Positions 22,701 through 36,400 of a stretch of 64,000 nucleotides of DNA are shown one piece after another. The notes below the pieces were generated by a model that ran no database searches, had not been told where the DNA came from, and was given only the letters and a program-made list of their open reading frames with translations. A program made the position numbers and the translations under genes. How positions within the stretch are numbered: position 1 is the stretch's first letter; the number at the start of each line of letters is the position of its first letter. This stretch comes from Hydractinia symbiolongicarpus. Taxonomy: Eukaryota > Cnidaria > Hydrozoa > Anthoathecata > Hydractiniidae. The DNA is taken from positions 25,177,001-25,241,000 of the forward strand of contig NC_079882.1 of the NCBI RefSeq assembly GCF_029227915.1. The letters are read 5' to 3'.

Positions 22701-25700
22701 TTCTTTAGGTATATTACCAGCTGTGTATAAATTGCTCTGACAGCAGGATTTTGAACTAAAAGTTCAGACATTTCTGTCTTATGATCATCTAGGTTAAACA
22801 CCTCCAACCACTCACGAAACAAACCTGAAACAGGGGTAAAAAAGTTGAATAATTTTTTGAAATGCTACATATTTATTTATTACAAAAGTAAAATAAGATC
22901 TTACCCTCAGGCTCATTGCAGTATGTTCCTGGATCAGTTTGAATAATGTGTAACTTTTCCTTAAGACAAAAATGTGAATTATTAATAAAAATATAAAGCT
23001 GTCAATTATTACACCAGCTCACATTTTTTGTCATGAGGTTCAAGGTTTTTAATTTTGTGAATCAACCTAAACCTGAATACTGTACTGATATTTCCACAAA
23101 ACTTATGAAAAGTAATGACACACGACTTCTTCCTAATTATTTGAGGCAGCTTTAACTTGCAGAAAATAACATGCACATTAAAAAATTTCTTACCTGTTTT
23201 CGGTTGTATGTTTGTAAAGAAAATCTGTCATCTGTCAGTGTAATAAACTCATCTTTTGAATCATCTGGATCAATCGCCATAAGTTCTGATACAGAGTGCA
23301 AAAGTTTTGACAGGCCTAAAGAAAAGCAAAACAATACTTTATCATAGTTTGATGCTATAAATAAAATAATAAATTGTTATTAGGCAGAACTAAAAAGTGA
23401 ACATCCAAATTTGTTGTAGCTAGGTTAGGACAAAGTGAGAAATTTATCCAAAGTTTGTTATTTGTATAATTTTTTTATCTCCCTATTGGTGTGACAAGCT
23501 ATACTGCACAGTACTAAATTTTTTTTCGCTTGTATTTACCTTGCTCTAACTTTTTATATAGATATCATCCTTAACAGAGAAAGATTTATTATGCTTCCAC
23601 TTCCATAAGGATATTATTTTTGCTACTTTATTTTTGTATGGTCAAATTTAAGAAGATTTGAGGACTTTTAATGAGAATTTTCAACATTTTTGAAGAAGAT
23701 GATGGTGCTTTTATATACCAAATTGAGAAGACTTAAGAACATATTATAATGTAGCATTTCTATCTATTTCAAAAATAAAAACATGCAACAGTTCATAAAA
23801 TAAAATTGAGGAGGTTTGAGGGGTTGTTAAAAATCCACTTTTAGAGGAGGCGTGGCAACACGTTTTAAACGCAGGAATCATTTTCAAAGTTATATTAAAA
23901 AACATATTTTTGAATTATTTACATTGACTGTTTATGCTCCTGACTGTTTTATGCTCCTGAATGCAATAAGCAAATGCATCGTATAAAAACAACGTTAAAA
24001 ATTATGTTATTAATTAAAAAAAAATAAGGACAAATACACTACCTTCCATGCCCTTCTTTACAACTTTTGCTGTGGCATCATGAGTACTTTTTGTGTCCTG
24101 AATATAAACAGTATCTCACTGAACTAAGAACCAACAAACCTTTGCAACACACCTTTCTTAAGAGAGTAGCATTTACAAAACTGGACACACAATGAAATCG
24201 AAACATAAAGTTTTACAAATTTTAGTGTGTAAGTATTTTAATTTTGTAATAATTAAAATGTATATTATTAGAGTTATACTTTTTACAAGTTTAACAAAAT
24301 GTTAGAGATTAATTTTAATCCGCAAGTAAGTTATTTCATGCTTGATACTTTGCTATGATTGTGTTGTTAAATATACCTATGCACATTATTACCTTCCGTG
24401 TAGTTTTCAAGGGGTAATATTTCAATTTCGTTACTCTGCTGACAACTCTGACAAATGTGCATTGGAAAATATTTCTACCTGTTTTATTTTTTAAATAAGA
24501 GACACTCACATCTACATTCTCTTCAAGCTTTGTTGCTGTTTCTGATATGGCTGTGGATGTATCACCTTGTATAACATCGACAAACTCATTTAAATCTTTT
24601 TTCACCATTTCCAATGTTACAGCCGACTAGATAGAAAAATAATTAATGCCTAATTCTATTTATTATTTTATTAACTTTGCATATAATTTTAAATGAAACT
24701 GCTAATGAGTAAGAAGGTATGCCTTTAAATATTTACATTTTAATTATAACATATATAACCTTTTCCTTTACGGTATCAATCCATCCCTGTCCCCAACTAC
24801 CCCACCATGAGGCTTCTTCAGATGGTTTGCTAAAATGATAACAACCTTGTTAAATAGTTTTTGCATGGCTTTACTGAAAAAGCAAAACTTTAATATCCCT
24901 CAACCCTTCGGAGGCTTAATTGTTGCCAATTGTGTTGCCTAGGCCTTAAGGAAAAATTTGGTTAAAAATATGTTGTCAGCAGTTGGGCCAATGACATTAT
25001 TAAATCCAGGGTAATTTGTAAAAACATTTAAGATTCAGAAAAAAATATATATATTTTTTTAATTTCCATCGTTGATCTATATCTGTAAAAAAAAGTACTG
25101 TAAGTATCAAGACACAAGAAATGCAGTATAATAAAGGACATGCAAGCCTGTGGATTTATCCACAGACCACCAACTAGTGATAGAAGAAAAGTCATGCTTC
25201 GTTGATTTGACCGGCATAGCTAAGGTTTTTGTTTATTGCCATTAGCTAATAGAATAAGGTCGATACATATGTCTCTGCGAAGCCGATACATATGTCTCTG
25301 CATGACGTGGTAGTTTTAAAATTAGTTTGGAACAATAAGCATGTGCACACTAGGTAAAAAAGCACACAGGGTAAAAAGGCTATTAATGAAGAATCAAGTT
25401 TTTCTAGCTAGTATAACATCCAAGAGGAACTAGAATTAAATTTTAACTATATTCTTTTAATTTTTTTTTTAAAAAAATTCACTAATTTTAAGTAAATATT
25501 TCTTTTTTTGGATGGATTTCTATGATTACTGTGATCTGTTGTTTATATTTTCTACGTACAGGAATACTTGTGTTTGTGTAAAAAATGAAAACTTTTTAAC
25601 TTTTGTATAAACATTGGCAAGTCATCTATAAAATGGAATTATGGTAATTATGTTTTTTGAGCCGAAAAAATGGTCAAGGTAAAATCATAATTAAATGATA

Positions 25701-26248
25701 CCCTCAGAAAAGCACCAGAATGCCCTGCCAAACTCTAGGGTATTTGTCTGGGTCTATTAAATTTAATTGTGGGTTTTTCTGCGGGAATCGGAAAATCTCA
25801 GGAAAAAAACCAGACCAACCAATCTGACTGATCAACTCATCTTTAGGACACAAACATAACTTAAGATTTTTAATTGCAGTTTAAATATATAGCTACATTC
25901 GTTACATACATGCATGCAGCCAACAGTAAACTGTGGTATAACTGCTTTATAGACATAGCTCAATTATACATACAATCATAGCCTAATTTGCAGTTATCCC
26001 AGACTAATATTGCATGTTAAAAGAAGACAATAATGCTTTTGCTATATGACAGTACGAGAAAGATCTGGAAAAGTTAGTGGGTGGCTAGCTCTAGCAAAAA
26101 TTATGTTTATTCAGGTTTGCTTATCTAAATAAAGCTAGCTACAGAAAATCAAAAATTTAAACTATCAGTATAAAAAGTAGGAATGCATTTACTTGTGCGT
26201 TTCTTTAGGTTCATCTTTTTTTACATTATTCTCCTCAGTTTCTTCCAT
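19800..26248 (-). CDS. BSDC1: BSD domain-containing protein 1 (BSDC1), 11 exons, 520 residues
   Basis: Exons: 26248-26193, 24829-24760, 24626-24510, 24097-24043, 23315-23194, 22959-22905, 22824-22718, 22177-22009, 21934-21326, 20102-19936, 19835-19800. The total of 1563 nt is in frame. The N-terminal part shows the family pattern SWWGSWGQGW then VKEKSAVTLEMVKKDL. The central part has QTDPGTYCNEPEG, the BSD core (residues about 143-215, with NPAVRAIYTQLVP and FWQRYFYQV), then a long acidic, Ser/Thr-rich linker in the large exon. The C-terminus is FDLDLDDDD, NEEEL and finally ENWE, like the DWE ending of the family. The BSD domain is a three-helix fold with a paired aromatic motif; the cellular role of BSDC1 is poorly defined. 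The start is the only in-frame ATG upstream of the conserved region; the frame stays open further upstream but only from GTG. Exon 10 has a TAG/AAG tandem acceptor. Confidence 0.93.
25780..25862. repeat. Partial copy of the EIF3E-intron MITE
   Basis: The segment with GAAAATCTCAGGAAAAAA, then CTGACTGATCAACTCAT, then GGACACAAACATAAC follows the same order as 26965-27040 (GAAAATCCCAGGAAAAAA, CTGACTGACTGACTCAT, GGACGCGAACGTAAC). It lies in BSDC1 intron 1. Confidence 0.6.
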
Positions 26249-26474
26249 ATTTATTTTAGATTTCTTACTTTGCACACCACATATTTCAAGTCTTCTTGTT
26301 TTTATTTTGGTTGTTTTTGCACTGTCAGCACTTTGGTCGTAGTCGTACAACGCAGGAGTTCCAAGAACACTATTCACCCACTATTTTGACTAGAATGTGT
26401 GACCATGGATCTTCTTTACGACAAACGTTCCACATAATTACGAGGTCGAAAACACACGAGTGAGCTCTTTCAAG
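26249..26474. promoter_or_regulatory. Bidirectional promoter between BSDC1 and EIF3E
   Basis: The start codons of BSDC1 (minus, 26248) and EIF3E (plus, 26475) are 226 bases apart and diverge, so both promoters and 5' leaders must share this interval. A pyrimidine run CTCTTTC at 26465-26471 sits just before the EIF3E ATG and could be a 5' TOP-like start. No TATA box is evident. Confidence 0.7.
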
Positions 26475-29400
26475 ATGGCGGAAAAATACGATCTAACTTC
26501 GCGTGTTGGTGCTTATTTGGATAGACACTTGGTTTTTCCGCTGCTTGAATTTTTGTCAAGTAAAGAGGTATATACAGCATTTTTCATAAGTATAAATGGA
26601 CACATATTTACAGATGACTGAACTGTGAGGAATGTTAAGTAGTTATTGTGAAAGCCAATTAGGCCCCCCAAATTTGATTGGTTAAGTATGCCCAACCAAC
26701 TCACTAGGCCGCCATCAAAAATATGTTATGTTCGCGTCTTCCGCCCGACTGACTTTGATAATAAAAACCGGAGTGGGTAAGTAAGAAAAAAACCAGCAAA
26801 TTTTTCAACAACAAAAAAAATTTGCAAGAACTAATATCCGTAAAAATAAATTCCTTTAAGGTACTTCTGCGGCAACTGACAGTTTACAGGACGGCGGATG
26901 AAAAAGTGTCTACAAACAATGTTGAGTGTTTTTTTGCCCTGGAAACAGGTTTACTTGCTCTGATCTGAAAATCCCAGGAAAAAATACGCCTGACTGACTG
27001 ACTCATTTTTGCAGAGTCTATAGGACGCGAACGTAACATTTTTTTGATGGTGGCCCTATGAAAGCTTAACACATTACAACTTTTCAATTATCACATTACA
27101 CCGGCACCCCCACCCAGCTGACTGACGTTATGGTTGACAACATTGAATATGCACCCAAAATACAATCAAGGGTGGATAAACTCTGACAAATACCTGTAGT
27201 CCTGAAGTGGGTAAATATATAACGTGATGGACAAACGTATCCGGTTATTATAATATAAATGAGGTTGCCCGTCCTTTTTATATCGCATTTCGTGTTTTCG
27301 TAACAGGACGTGCCTTTCGCGGACAAACAGACAGACTGAATACGGCTATTATCAAAGAGATTATTCATATATTAGTTTTTTAACGACAATAAAACCTATT
27401 AAGGTATAGTAATCGATACGTTAATATAAATTGGAAATAAAATAGACTTTAGGCTGTAATAATCTTTTACATACAGGTTTAAGGAACACTTAAAGCTATA
27501 GTCTAATCCTTTTTAATTATGTTTTTTTACCCTGGAACAATCTGGCAGGGTGAAATCAGATTTAAAATGATTACACCTCTTCACAGTTTAAGTTGTATTC
27601 TGTATTAAAAAAGGAAGTAAACAGAATGAATTTAATAAGGCTTTGATCATGAATACTATGAATATTTTTCATTTTCTGAAGAGATAATTATTCTCATGGC
27701 ATAAAAATTTAGTATGTTATTGTCAGTAACCCTACTTAAAAGATATGTGAAGGAACTGTAACTTTTCTTTTCAAAATATTCTACAAAAAAATATTTCGCT
27801 TTCTTCATGGTCAGAGCATTCTTAATTTATAACAGTTTACTTCCTTTTTTCAAATCTCAATATGAGCATTGTAACAAAAAAGAACAAAAAATTAAACAAT
27901 GGTTAGCTAAAACTGTGAACTTGTGTAATACCCGGGAAAACACAGGAATACTCCATGCTCCTGGGAATTTGTCCAGAAGGTTAACCCTGGGTGTTGCTTT
28001 AAGCTGAGGGAGAACAAGAACTTTTCACAGTCAAACTCTCACAAGCTTTGATTAAACAAGCTAAACGAACAAAAACTCACCTAAAACTAGAAGAATGTTA
28101 ACTAACTGGAAAACACATGGTATGTTTTTTTGGAAAGAACACAAAAAATAGTGATTGTATTTTTTTAGAATTAAATAAATTAACAATTGTAATAATTGTT
28201 TTATTTCTACTTTGTCCAGTTTTATATCCTGCAAATATGGGATATGGGAAACATATTTATAAAAATGATATCCTGCAATTGCAATTTGCACTGATTGTGC
28301 CATAATGCAGACATTGCAGAAAGTGCACCTAGCACAATTTTAACATTGTTAACTTGGGACAGCACAGCCAAAGTAAAACATTCACAGCCTACTTCTATTA
28401 CTTTTTAATGAACTAAATCTTTAAAAAGTTTTAATAACTAACTGAAACAATTTTCTAAATATTCTGTTTTTTTTTATAAAATAAACCAGGAAATTTATAA
28501 TGAAGTTGATGCTGTAAATTGGCATATAAAAATAGGGTTTGCTGATTGCCAAATCTAATCTCGAAAATTATGTCTAACCATCCAGCCAGAACTAAATGCT
28601 GTTAAACACCAATATTTAATAATAACTTGCACGTCCTGTTTAGTTTTCAGGTGCCATTATGAAAGAGTTACCCAGTTCCTTCACAGTTATGCAGCATTTT
28701 TAAAGTAAAGCTCAATTAGAATAATGGATAGACCATAATTCGTTTTTCACGCCAAAACAGCATCCCATATGAGGTGTACAGGGATTATTGAATATTGTTC
28801 TAATTTTAATTTCAAGATCAGACACAAAAGCATTATATTATCTTTAGTTTTTCCAACCAACCACCAAAAATTACATGCTCCTGATGATATCACTCTTCTT
28901 TGTCATTTTAACATGTTTTTTAGAAGCATAAAAATGTTTGATACTATTACTATTATGGTAATAGTACTATTATTATTTAGCTGGCTTTGTTTTACTTTAG
29001 ATATACGATGAAACAGAATTGCTTAAAGGCAGACTGGAACTGTTACAGGGAACGAATATGGTAAGGCACTTTCACAAATGTTCTGAACATTAAGGTTGAT
29101 GTAACTTCAACTTTTTGCATGATTCCCAATCTAATTTTCAGAATATGTTAATATAAATTATAATAAGCATAAACAGTTTCAGTTTTTTCATTTTAGGGTG
29201 TGCAATTGCACATGCACCTTCTTTCCACCCACACCAAAATTTATTTTAGGCATGCTTACTTGATCACTCACACACCCTGATTATTCTTTAGTAAGGCTTC
29301 TGTTTTTGCTATTTAGAAAAAGATTCTTTAATTTTCCTCTTAACAGCAAGGAAAAAGCAAAAAAAAAATTAATTTATTTTATATCTAAACTATTATTTTA

Positions 29401-32400
29401 AAATATATCCTTGACCAATCAGAGTACAGTGAGCTATAACTGTGTGTGCATTAACAAGATATGTGATTCAGTTATCCATGAAATTTAAGCCACCCTAAAA
29501 TGGTTCTTTTAAATTGTTCAATGTTTATAGGGGGGGGGGGGGGGGGATGAGAAATTTTTGTATGTTTTTCTTTTGCTAATGAAATACATTTATCTTTCAC
29601 ATAATATCTACATCATCATCAATATCATCATCTTCAATTATAATAAGAACCGCAGTGTTGACTTAAAGGGGCGTTTAATCTTGGAAACGTCTAAAAGAAG
29701 AGGGTTGTTTACCCAAAGCATTTAATACACATTTTTTAACATTTGCTATATGATATCTAATGTATAGATGTTAATGTTTGAATTTACAATGATAAAATGC
29801 TGTGATTGCAGCAATATATTTTACTGCCTAGTACGCTGTCTTTACTTGTTTTTATTGTTACTTTTTTTTGACTGCAGTGTCATTTTAGAAATAGGTAGTT
29901 AATTAATATTAAGTGCTAAAATAATAACACAAGCTTTTTACAGCCTTTTTTTATCAGAAAATCTTGTTATTTAACCATTTTTTGGTCTGTTCTGTTTTAG
30001 CCAAGTTTTCCTGTCTTTGAATAAAGTTGTAGGAAAACTTAAACTGATGAAAAAGTTATGGAGTATAGGTTTTTTTTTCCAGCCATAATTTCTGTAATTT
30101 ATGAGAATTAAATTCAATTTTTAGTTGGATTTTGTAAAAGATGAATATCAAAGATTACACCAAACAGAAGAAGTCCCTGAAGGTAACATGTAGCAAACCC
30201 TGGTGTAAAGTTTTGTCTCAAAGAACTCTGTATTACAAAGTTATATGTATTTGTAGAATTAATGGAAAGGAGACAAGAAGTAATTCGTCAAATGAAAGAA
30301 CTAGAAGCTGCGACTGAAACTACCACAGCTGCGTTTGACGATCCAGATTTTCAAAATGAGGCTGCCAATGCTAGGTACCAATTATGCCTTTATATAATTT
30401 TTGGTGTATTTGATTATAACTTACGATGTAATTTGTTCAATTTTTATTGTTTTTCCCAGAGATGGTGTGGTGTTATTTAAATATTTAAATGACAACTTTG
30501 GAATAACATCAGAAAATCTTGCCACATTATATCAATACGCAAAATTTCAGTATGAATGTGGAAACTATTCTGGTGCATCACAGTACCTTTATTTTTATCG
30601 TGTCTTGGTACACGATGATGATAAAAATGCTGCATCAGCAATTTGGGGAAAGTTGGCTTGTGAGATTCTCACGCAGAACTGGGATGCAGCACTGGAAGAT
30701 ATTAACCGTTTAAAGGAAATAATTGACGGCGATGTAAGATGTAATACTTCTCAATTTCTGTTCAGAGTTGTACCCTTTTTTTGTCAGCCCACCTTTAGGC
30801 ACAATACAAATGTCACGTTTTATTTAGCTTTCAGATTTTTCAAAAAAATTTCTTGTGAATTTGTACTAGACTTAACAAGTAGACGTATACATTTTTTGAA
30901 TGCAACTCTAACCTAAAAAAAAATCTTATTGGTACTTTCAACAGGAATAAATAATATCATAAGTATGACATAAGTTGTCTGTTTGTAAGACATATGCAAA
31001 TTTATTTAATACCTTTCCCATTAGCTTTATTCGCATCCACTTCAACTTCTGCAACAAAGAACATGGTTAATACACTGGAGTCTGTTTGTATTCTTTAATC
31101 ATGCAAAAGGAAGAGATCTATTGATAGACATGTTTCTTTACCAACCAAAGTAAGTAAAACTTAATGTGTCTTTCATAAACATAACATATATAAGCATATT
31201 TAAATTTCATTTTTTTTAAGCATATACTATGCATGTTGCTCAGTCTTAATGTGTTTTTTCTCTTACACAAAAACTTAATAATTTACACTATTATACTGTC
31301 TGAGCTCAAGTCCATGTTTTTTGTTTTCAGCTATATAGCTCACAACGGAACGTTTAAGTTTTTAATTTTTCTATCTGCAATCCTGGTTGTGTTTTTGTTC
31401 GAATAATCATATCCCATTCTGATTCTGAATTTTAACTTCTTTACCAAAAAAACATGTGCAAATTGAAAATCTACTTCTCATTTTAAATTTATTTTTTTAG
31501 CGAAAAATAATATTTGGCGTTTATTTTTAGTTACTTGAACGCTATTCAGACAACATGTCCTCATATTCTGCGTTACTTGACGACTGCAGTTATAACAAAT
31601 AAGCGTAGAAAACAAATCCTGAAAGATTTAGTTCGAGTTATTCAACAGGAATCGTATACATACAGGGACCCCATAACAGAGTTTTTGGAATGTCTTTATG
31701 TTAATTTTGATTTTGATGGAGCACAGAAAAAACTTGTGGAATGTGAAACTGTATGTATCTCTACTTTAACTATGACTTGTTTTTGTTGACTGATTATATG
31801 ACTGGCTATTGTTGAATACAACCAGGCCCTGGAAAATTGTTAACATGAAAAAAACTTTAGCTGATTTTTTTTGTGCAAAATATTTTACATACAATTTGAA
31901 TTATGGTTTGTTTATATTGTAGATGGTATATGAGATCTGAAGCACCTGTGCAAACTGTTTCTAACATATCACCTTGATGTGAAGTGTGTTTAAAAATTAC
32001 TTAAAGCAATAAGTTAGTTAACTTCTCATGTACAAATTTTATTTTCATTTTCTAGGTACTGTTAAATGATTTTTTCCTGATAGCTTGTTTGGACGATTTT
32101 ATTGAAAATGCACGTCTGTTTATATTCGAGACGTTCTGCAGAATACACCAATGTATCAGTATAAATATGTTGGCAGAAAAGTTAAACATGTCTCCAGAAG
32201 AAGCTGAGAGATGGATAGTCAATTTAATTCGAAATGCTAGACTGGATGCTAAAATTGATTCTAAACAGGTTAGTATTAGCCTGGAGACTCAACGTGATTT
32301 TTTTTATCACTGGGAAATCGGAAGAGTAAGGTGGAAAGAATGAAGATGTGACTGTACAGACCTAGTGCTTATTAATCAATTTGAATTTGGGATTTGCTTT

Positions 32401-32912
32401 GACAAATTAATTTCTTTGTTGGTTGATTTGAATTCGGGATTTGCTTAGAAAAATTATTTGTTTATTAGTTGATTTGAATCCAAGGTTTGCTCTGAAACAG
32501 TTTTTTAAGTTAAGCTTTTGTATGAGAAAAAGTCAATTTTAATATCCACGATGAAAGCTACAAGTTAACTAGGCTAGTAAAGTATGAGGTTATCAGGATT
32601 ATACCTTTGTTTCAGTATTATTACCAACTGCAATGTTTACTTTTAGGGTCATGTTGTCATGGGAACACAAGCAGCAGCGGTACACCAACAGGTGATAGAG
32701 CGCACAAAAGGGTTAATGTATAGAACTCAAATGGTATCAGCCAGTATTGATAAAAAACTTGCATCACTACAAAAACAACCATATTCAGAACCATTTGCTG
32801 TAAGTCCATATATTTACAATAAATTTCAAAGAAAAGATGGTAATAATGTTATTTGGTTTGAATTTTTTTATTATCTTCTTTTTAGATGGCATGGGGAACG
32901 TATGATGGATGA
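26475..32912 (+). CDS. EIF3E: Eukaryotic translation initiation factor 3 subunit E (eIF3e/INT6), 10 exons, 446 residues
   Basis: Exons: 26475-26567, 29001-29060, 30125-30182, 30257-30374, 30460-30733, 31025-31149, 31531-31750, 32056-32268, 32647-32799, 32886-32912. The 1341 nt are in frame, and the length nearly equals the usual 445 residues. It starts [28 protein letters not shown], the conserved N-terminus (quoted here in part), and continues through [50 protein letters not shown] and [15 protein letters not shown]. The PCI part has [40 protein letters not shown] and GHVVMG. The subunit is a PCI-domain component of the eIF3 scaffold that binds the 40S ribosome. The segment after VITNK is three residues shorter than in vertebrates. 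The last exon adds only eight residues (MAWGTYDG). Confidence 0.96.
26707..27056. mobile_element. MITE with inverted ends and TA target duplication in EIF3E intron 1
   Basis: The left end reads GGCCGCCATCAAAAATATG then TTATGTTCGCGTC. The right end is its near-perfect complement, running from GACGCGAACGTAAC at 27024. Both are flanked by TA (26705-26706 and 27057-27058). About 350 bases, no coding capacity; the TA duplication suggests Tc1/mariner-type mobilisation. A partial copy of the right half lies in BSDC1 intron 1 near 25780-25862. Confidence 0.7.
29530..29546. repeat. G17 homopolymer in EIF3E intron 2
   Basis: An unbroken run of 17 G on the sense strand of EIF3E intron 2. It could form a G-quadruplex in the pre-mRNA and is also a place where assembly length may be wrong. 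Confidence 0.9.
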
Positions 32913-33404
32913 AGAAAAAATGTTTATAGTGTTTCTTGCAAAAAATAAATACAATATATCCGCCATCAACTCCTGTGTTTTTAATCGACAATTATACAAA
33001 TGTATTTTTTTCGTAGTTGGAATTCTCTGTATTTTCTTGCACTTCTTTTGATATACGAGGGTATACAACAGCATGTTTTTTGAACTGGACAGCAAATCAA
33101 GATGACATTTTAAAAAAAAAAAAAAAAGAAAAAGGCTTTAATGAGATTAAGCAAAAAATTTATATTATTTAAAAAAAATTGTGTATATAGACATTAAGAA
33201 ATTAAAAATCATGAAACAATTCTGTCAAAAAATTTAAATTTTAGTTGGATTGTGTTTTTTCCATTTGTCAGTGGAACTCAAATTCTATTGTTTGTTTTTT
33301 TGGCTTAGGATAAACAAATAAAGGTTAGTAAAGTAAAACAAACGATCAGAAGTAAAAACAATTAATATATAAAAAAATACCAGATTATTCTTTTAGGTTA
33401 GAAA

Positions 33405-36400
33405 ATGAGAACAATTCGAATATCCTGGCAAAAAATTGTTATTTTTGGATCATTGGCTATCCTGTGTTTGTATTTAATTCTACCACATGTTGGATTTCGT
33501 ATTCAATCGGTAAAAAATGCCAGAACCGACGTGATAAAGAGACCGATTTTTCATGATGATGGATCGCTGGGTAACTATGAAATTCATGAAAAAGAAAGGA
33601 TTGGTCCTGGTGAAAAAGGGAAAGCTCATCGTTTAAAAGAAGAACAGCGTGAAGAGGAAGAAAGATTGAAAAGTGTGTTCCTTATCAATAGTTCAAATTG
33701 TGCTACATATTTCTATAAGCAATTGAAATTCCAAATTAATACTTCATTATGCTTATGAAAAGTACTTTTGCAGGCTCAAAATATGCTTAGGTTAATCTTA
33801 ATGGCAAAAAGATTTATATTCTTATGAAAAAACACAACACATGAACAGGCACAAAATATGCTTATTTCGAATTTTGAACATCAGTAATTACAACTTAAAC
33901 CTAACTACATACTGGTTAATTCAGACATAAAGAATAAAAAAAAACATCTACAATTTTACAACATTTTCTTAGCCCTTACATAATGCTTATCATATGCTTA
34001 AAAAATAACCAAATTTAAGCCTACAGATGCTTATAAATGTCATGTTTATAAAAAACATGACATTTATAAGCATTCTGACCAGGACTGAACTTTTTGTGAT
34101 GTATTTAGATATATATGGTTTCAATCAGTTAGTATCTGACGAGATTTCATTAGATCGTACTGTTCCTGATATGAGAGAAACAGAATGTAAACATTGGGAT
34201 TATCCTGAAAATCTTCCAACAGCTTCTGTTGTTTTTATATTTCACAATGAAGGATGGAGTACATTGTTTAGATCTGTACACAGTGTCATTAATAGGTATT
34301 TGGTGATTTTTTTAGTTTTTCCCTAAATACTTAGAACAATATTTATCGAGCTGTCTTAAGTATTTTTTAGTAGTAGGATTTTTTTCTCTGACAATTTTCG
34401 TCAGAATAATTCAAGAAAAATTTCTTTCAGGTAGATCATAATTTTATCTATCTTAGGGGAATTAATTTTTCGAATTTTGCGAGTTTTTATGAATTTTGCA
34501 AAAATTAGTTATTGTGAAAATGTTTGTGAAACTCGCTATTCTGAGTATTTTTGTTTTTTTTTAAAAGATTAATAGTAATATTTTTTCTTCAATTTTTTTG
34601 CCAATTTACGGAATACAAAGAAAATAAAGTCTCCCCACGACTTATTCTACGAAAAAATCGTGATTCCGTTTTTTAAACCAAGCAATTTTGTACTTGATTC
34701 TGGGATTAGTACATTTAAAGGGAACAGGTTAAAAACATGCACACTCTCCTCTTATTTTAGATCTCCATCGCATTTGTTGCACGAAATAGTTTTAGTTGAC
34801 GATAAATCAGAACTGGAGCATTTACACGAACGTTTAGATGAAGAAATAAAAAAACCATATTATGAAGGGAAAGTGAAACTTGTCAGAAATAAGGAAAGAG
34901 AAGGATTGATAAGAGCGAGAAATATCGGAGCCGTAGCAGCTACAGGTAGAATGTTATGTATTATAGTCAGTTTGAAAAATAACATTCTAGTTGGTTTAGA
35001 CGATCAAAAAAAACACAACTGGCGATACTTATACTGAAGATGAAGATACACATGCTGAAGGCAGTTGAATCTACTCCTTGTCAATGGGAGAGTCTTTTCA
35101 CGAAAATATACTTCTTTCTTGAAACAGTTATTGTGATGCAAGGTTCTAAAATATTAAATTTAAGCATCTTTTTACTTTGTTATTCACTGTTTCTTTCTTT
35201 GCTATGTTGTTTTTAAGAATAGAAAATAGTTTATATACGGTGGAATCTCTCTATCTCGAACTGGCAAGGGGTCAAAAAATTTGTTCGAGATAGAGAAAGT
35301 TCAAGATAAAGAAAGGAAAATACCTTTAAACCAGAAAGGGACCGAGACTTTAGTTTGAGATAGAGAGTAGTCGAGATAGAGAGATTCCAATGTATTGTGT
35401 TTTAAAGCGCGTACTCGCTTTTCCTTAAATTTTCACTTACCACTTTCTTTATTTAGTTCTGGGGTTAGTTTAGGGGGTTAGTTCTGTTTATATAGAAACA
35501 TTGGGATTAGAATATCTATAACAGCGTTTTTAACCGCAGGTGCCAAAGTCAATATCTGAGCATGAAGGGGAAGGGGGCGGAGGGGCATTTTTTTGGCACC
35601 TTAGACTATATCAGCAACAAATCGAAATTTTGAAACGTTGCCGTGCTTAGTGAGTTTATTGAGCGTCGACCGACCAACTAAAACAAAACACGTTCTAATG
35701 GAAACCGGCCTTAACGAGAGTGTTGCAACTACATGCAATAGCGTTTTCGTTAAAGCAGAAAAAAAACCAATATTAAATATAACTTTCAGGGAAATTAAGG
35801 AAATTATTTTTACGTTTGATTTTCTTTCTTACTCTTCAGGTGACGTGGTTGTATTTTTGGATGCACATTGTGAAGTCGGCCCAAACTGGTTGCCACCCTT
35901 GTTAGCACCCATCCATGAAGACCCAACCACACTAACTGTACCTGTTATCGACGGAATAAATTGGGATGACTTCGGAATCAATCCGGTTTACGCTAAAGGA
36001 ACACACTCACGAGGTATAAAACTTAATCAACTTGTGCTTCTTCGTGTGCGTTTGTGCAAACTCAGTTTCTCGCCAAATACTACAAATACTTTTCTAATTA
36101 AGATGAAACTATTTTTTTATTTAGGTATATTTGAATGGGGGATGTTGTACAAAGAGACAGCATTACCTGAGAAAGAAGCTTTAAAAAGAAAATACCATAG
36201 TGAACCGTACAATGCACCCACACATGCGGGTGGCTTATTCGCCATCAAGAGGAGTTGGTTTGAAAAACTTGGATGGTATGACCCAGGTATGTTCAAAACT
36301 ATTAACCTCGTTACTTCTTGCATTGAGGATACTGTTAAATAAGATTTAAGCTGAATAATGGTCATGTTCTTTCTGTTACTCTAAAAATATCTTTGAGAAC

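Noticed and set aside
25262-25301. 17-bp direct repeat GATACATATGTCTCTGC
   Set aside because: Only two copies six bases apart in an intron; no further structure.
26249-26377. Upstream extension of BSDC1 from a GTG
   Set aside because: No in-frame ATG in the extension, which also runs into the shared promoter; the ATG at 26248 is preferred.
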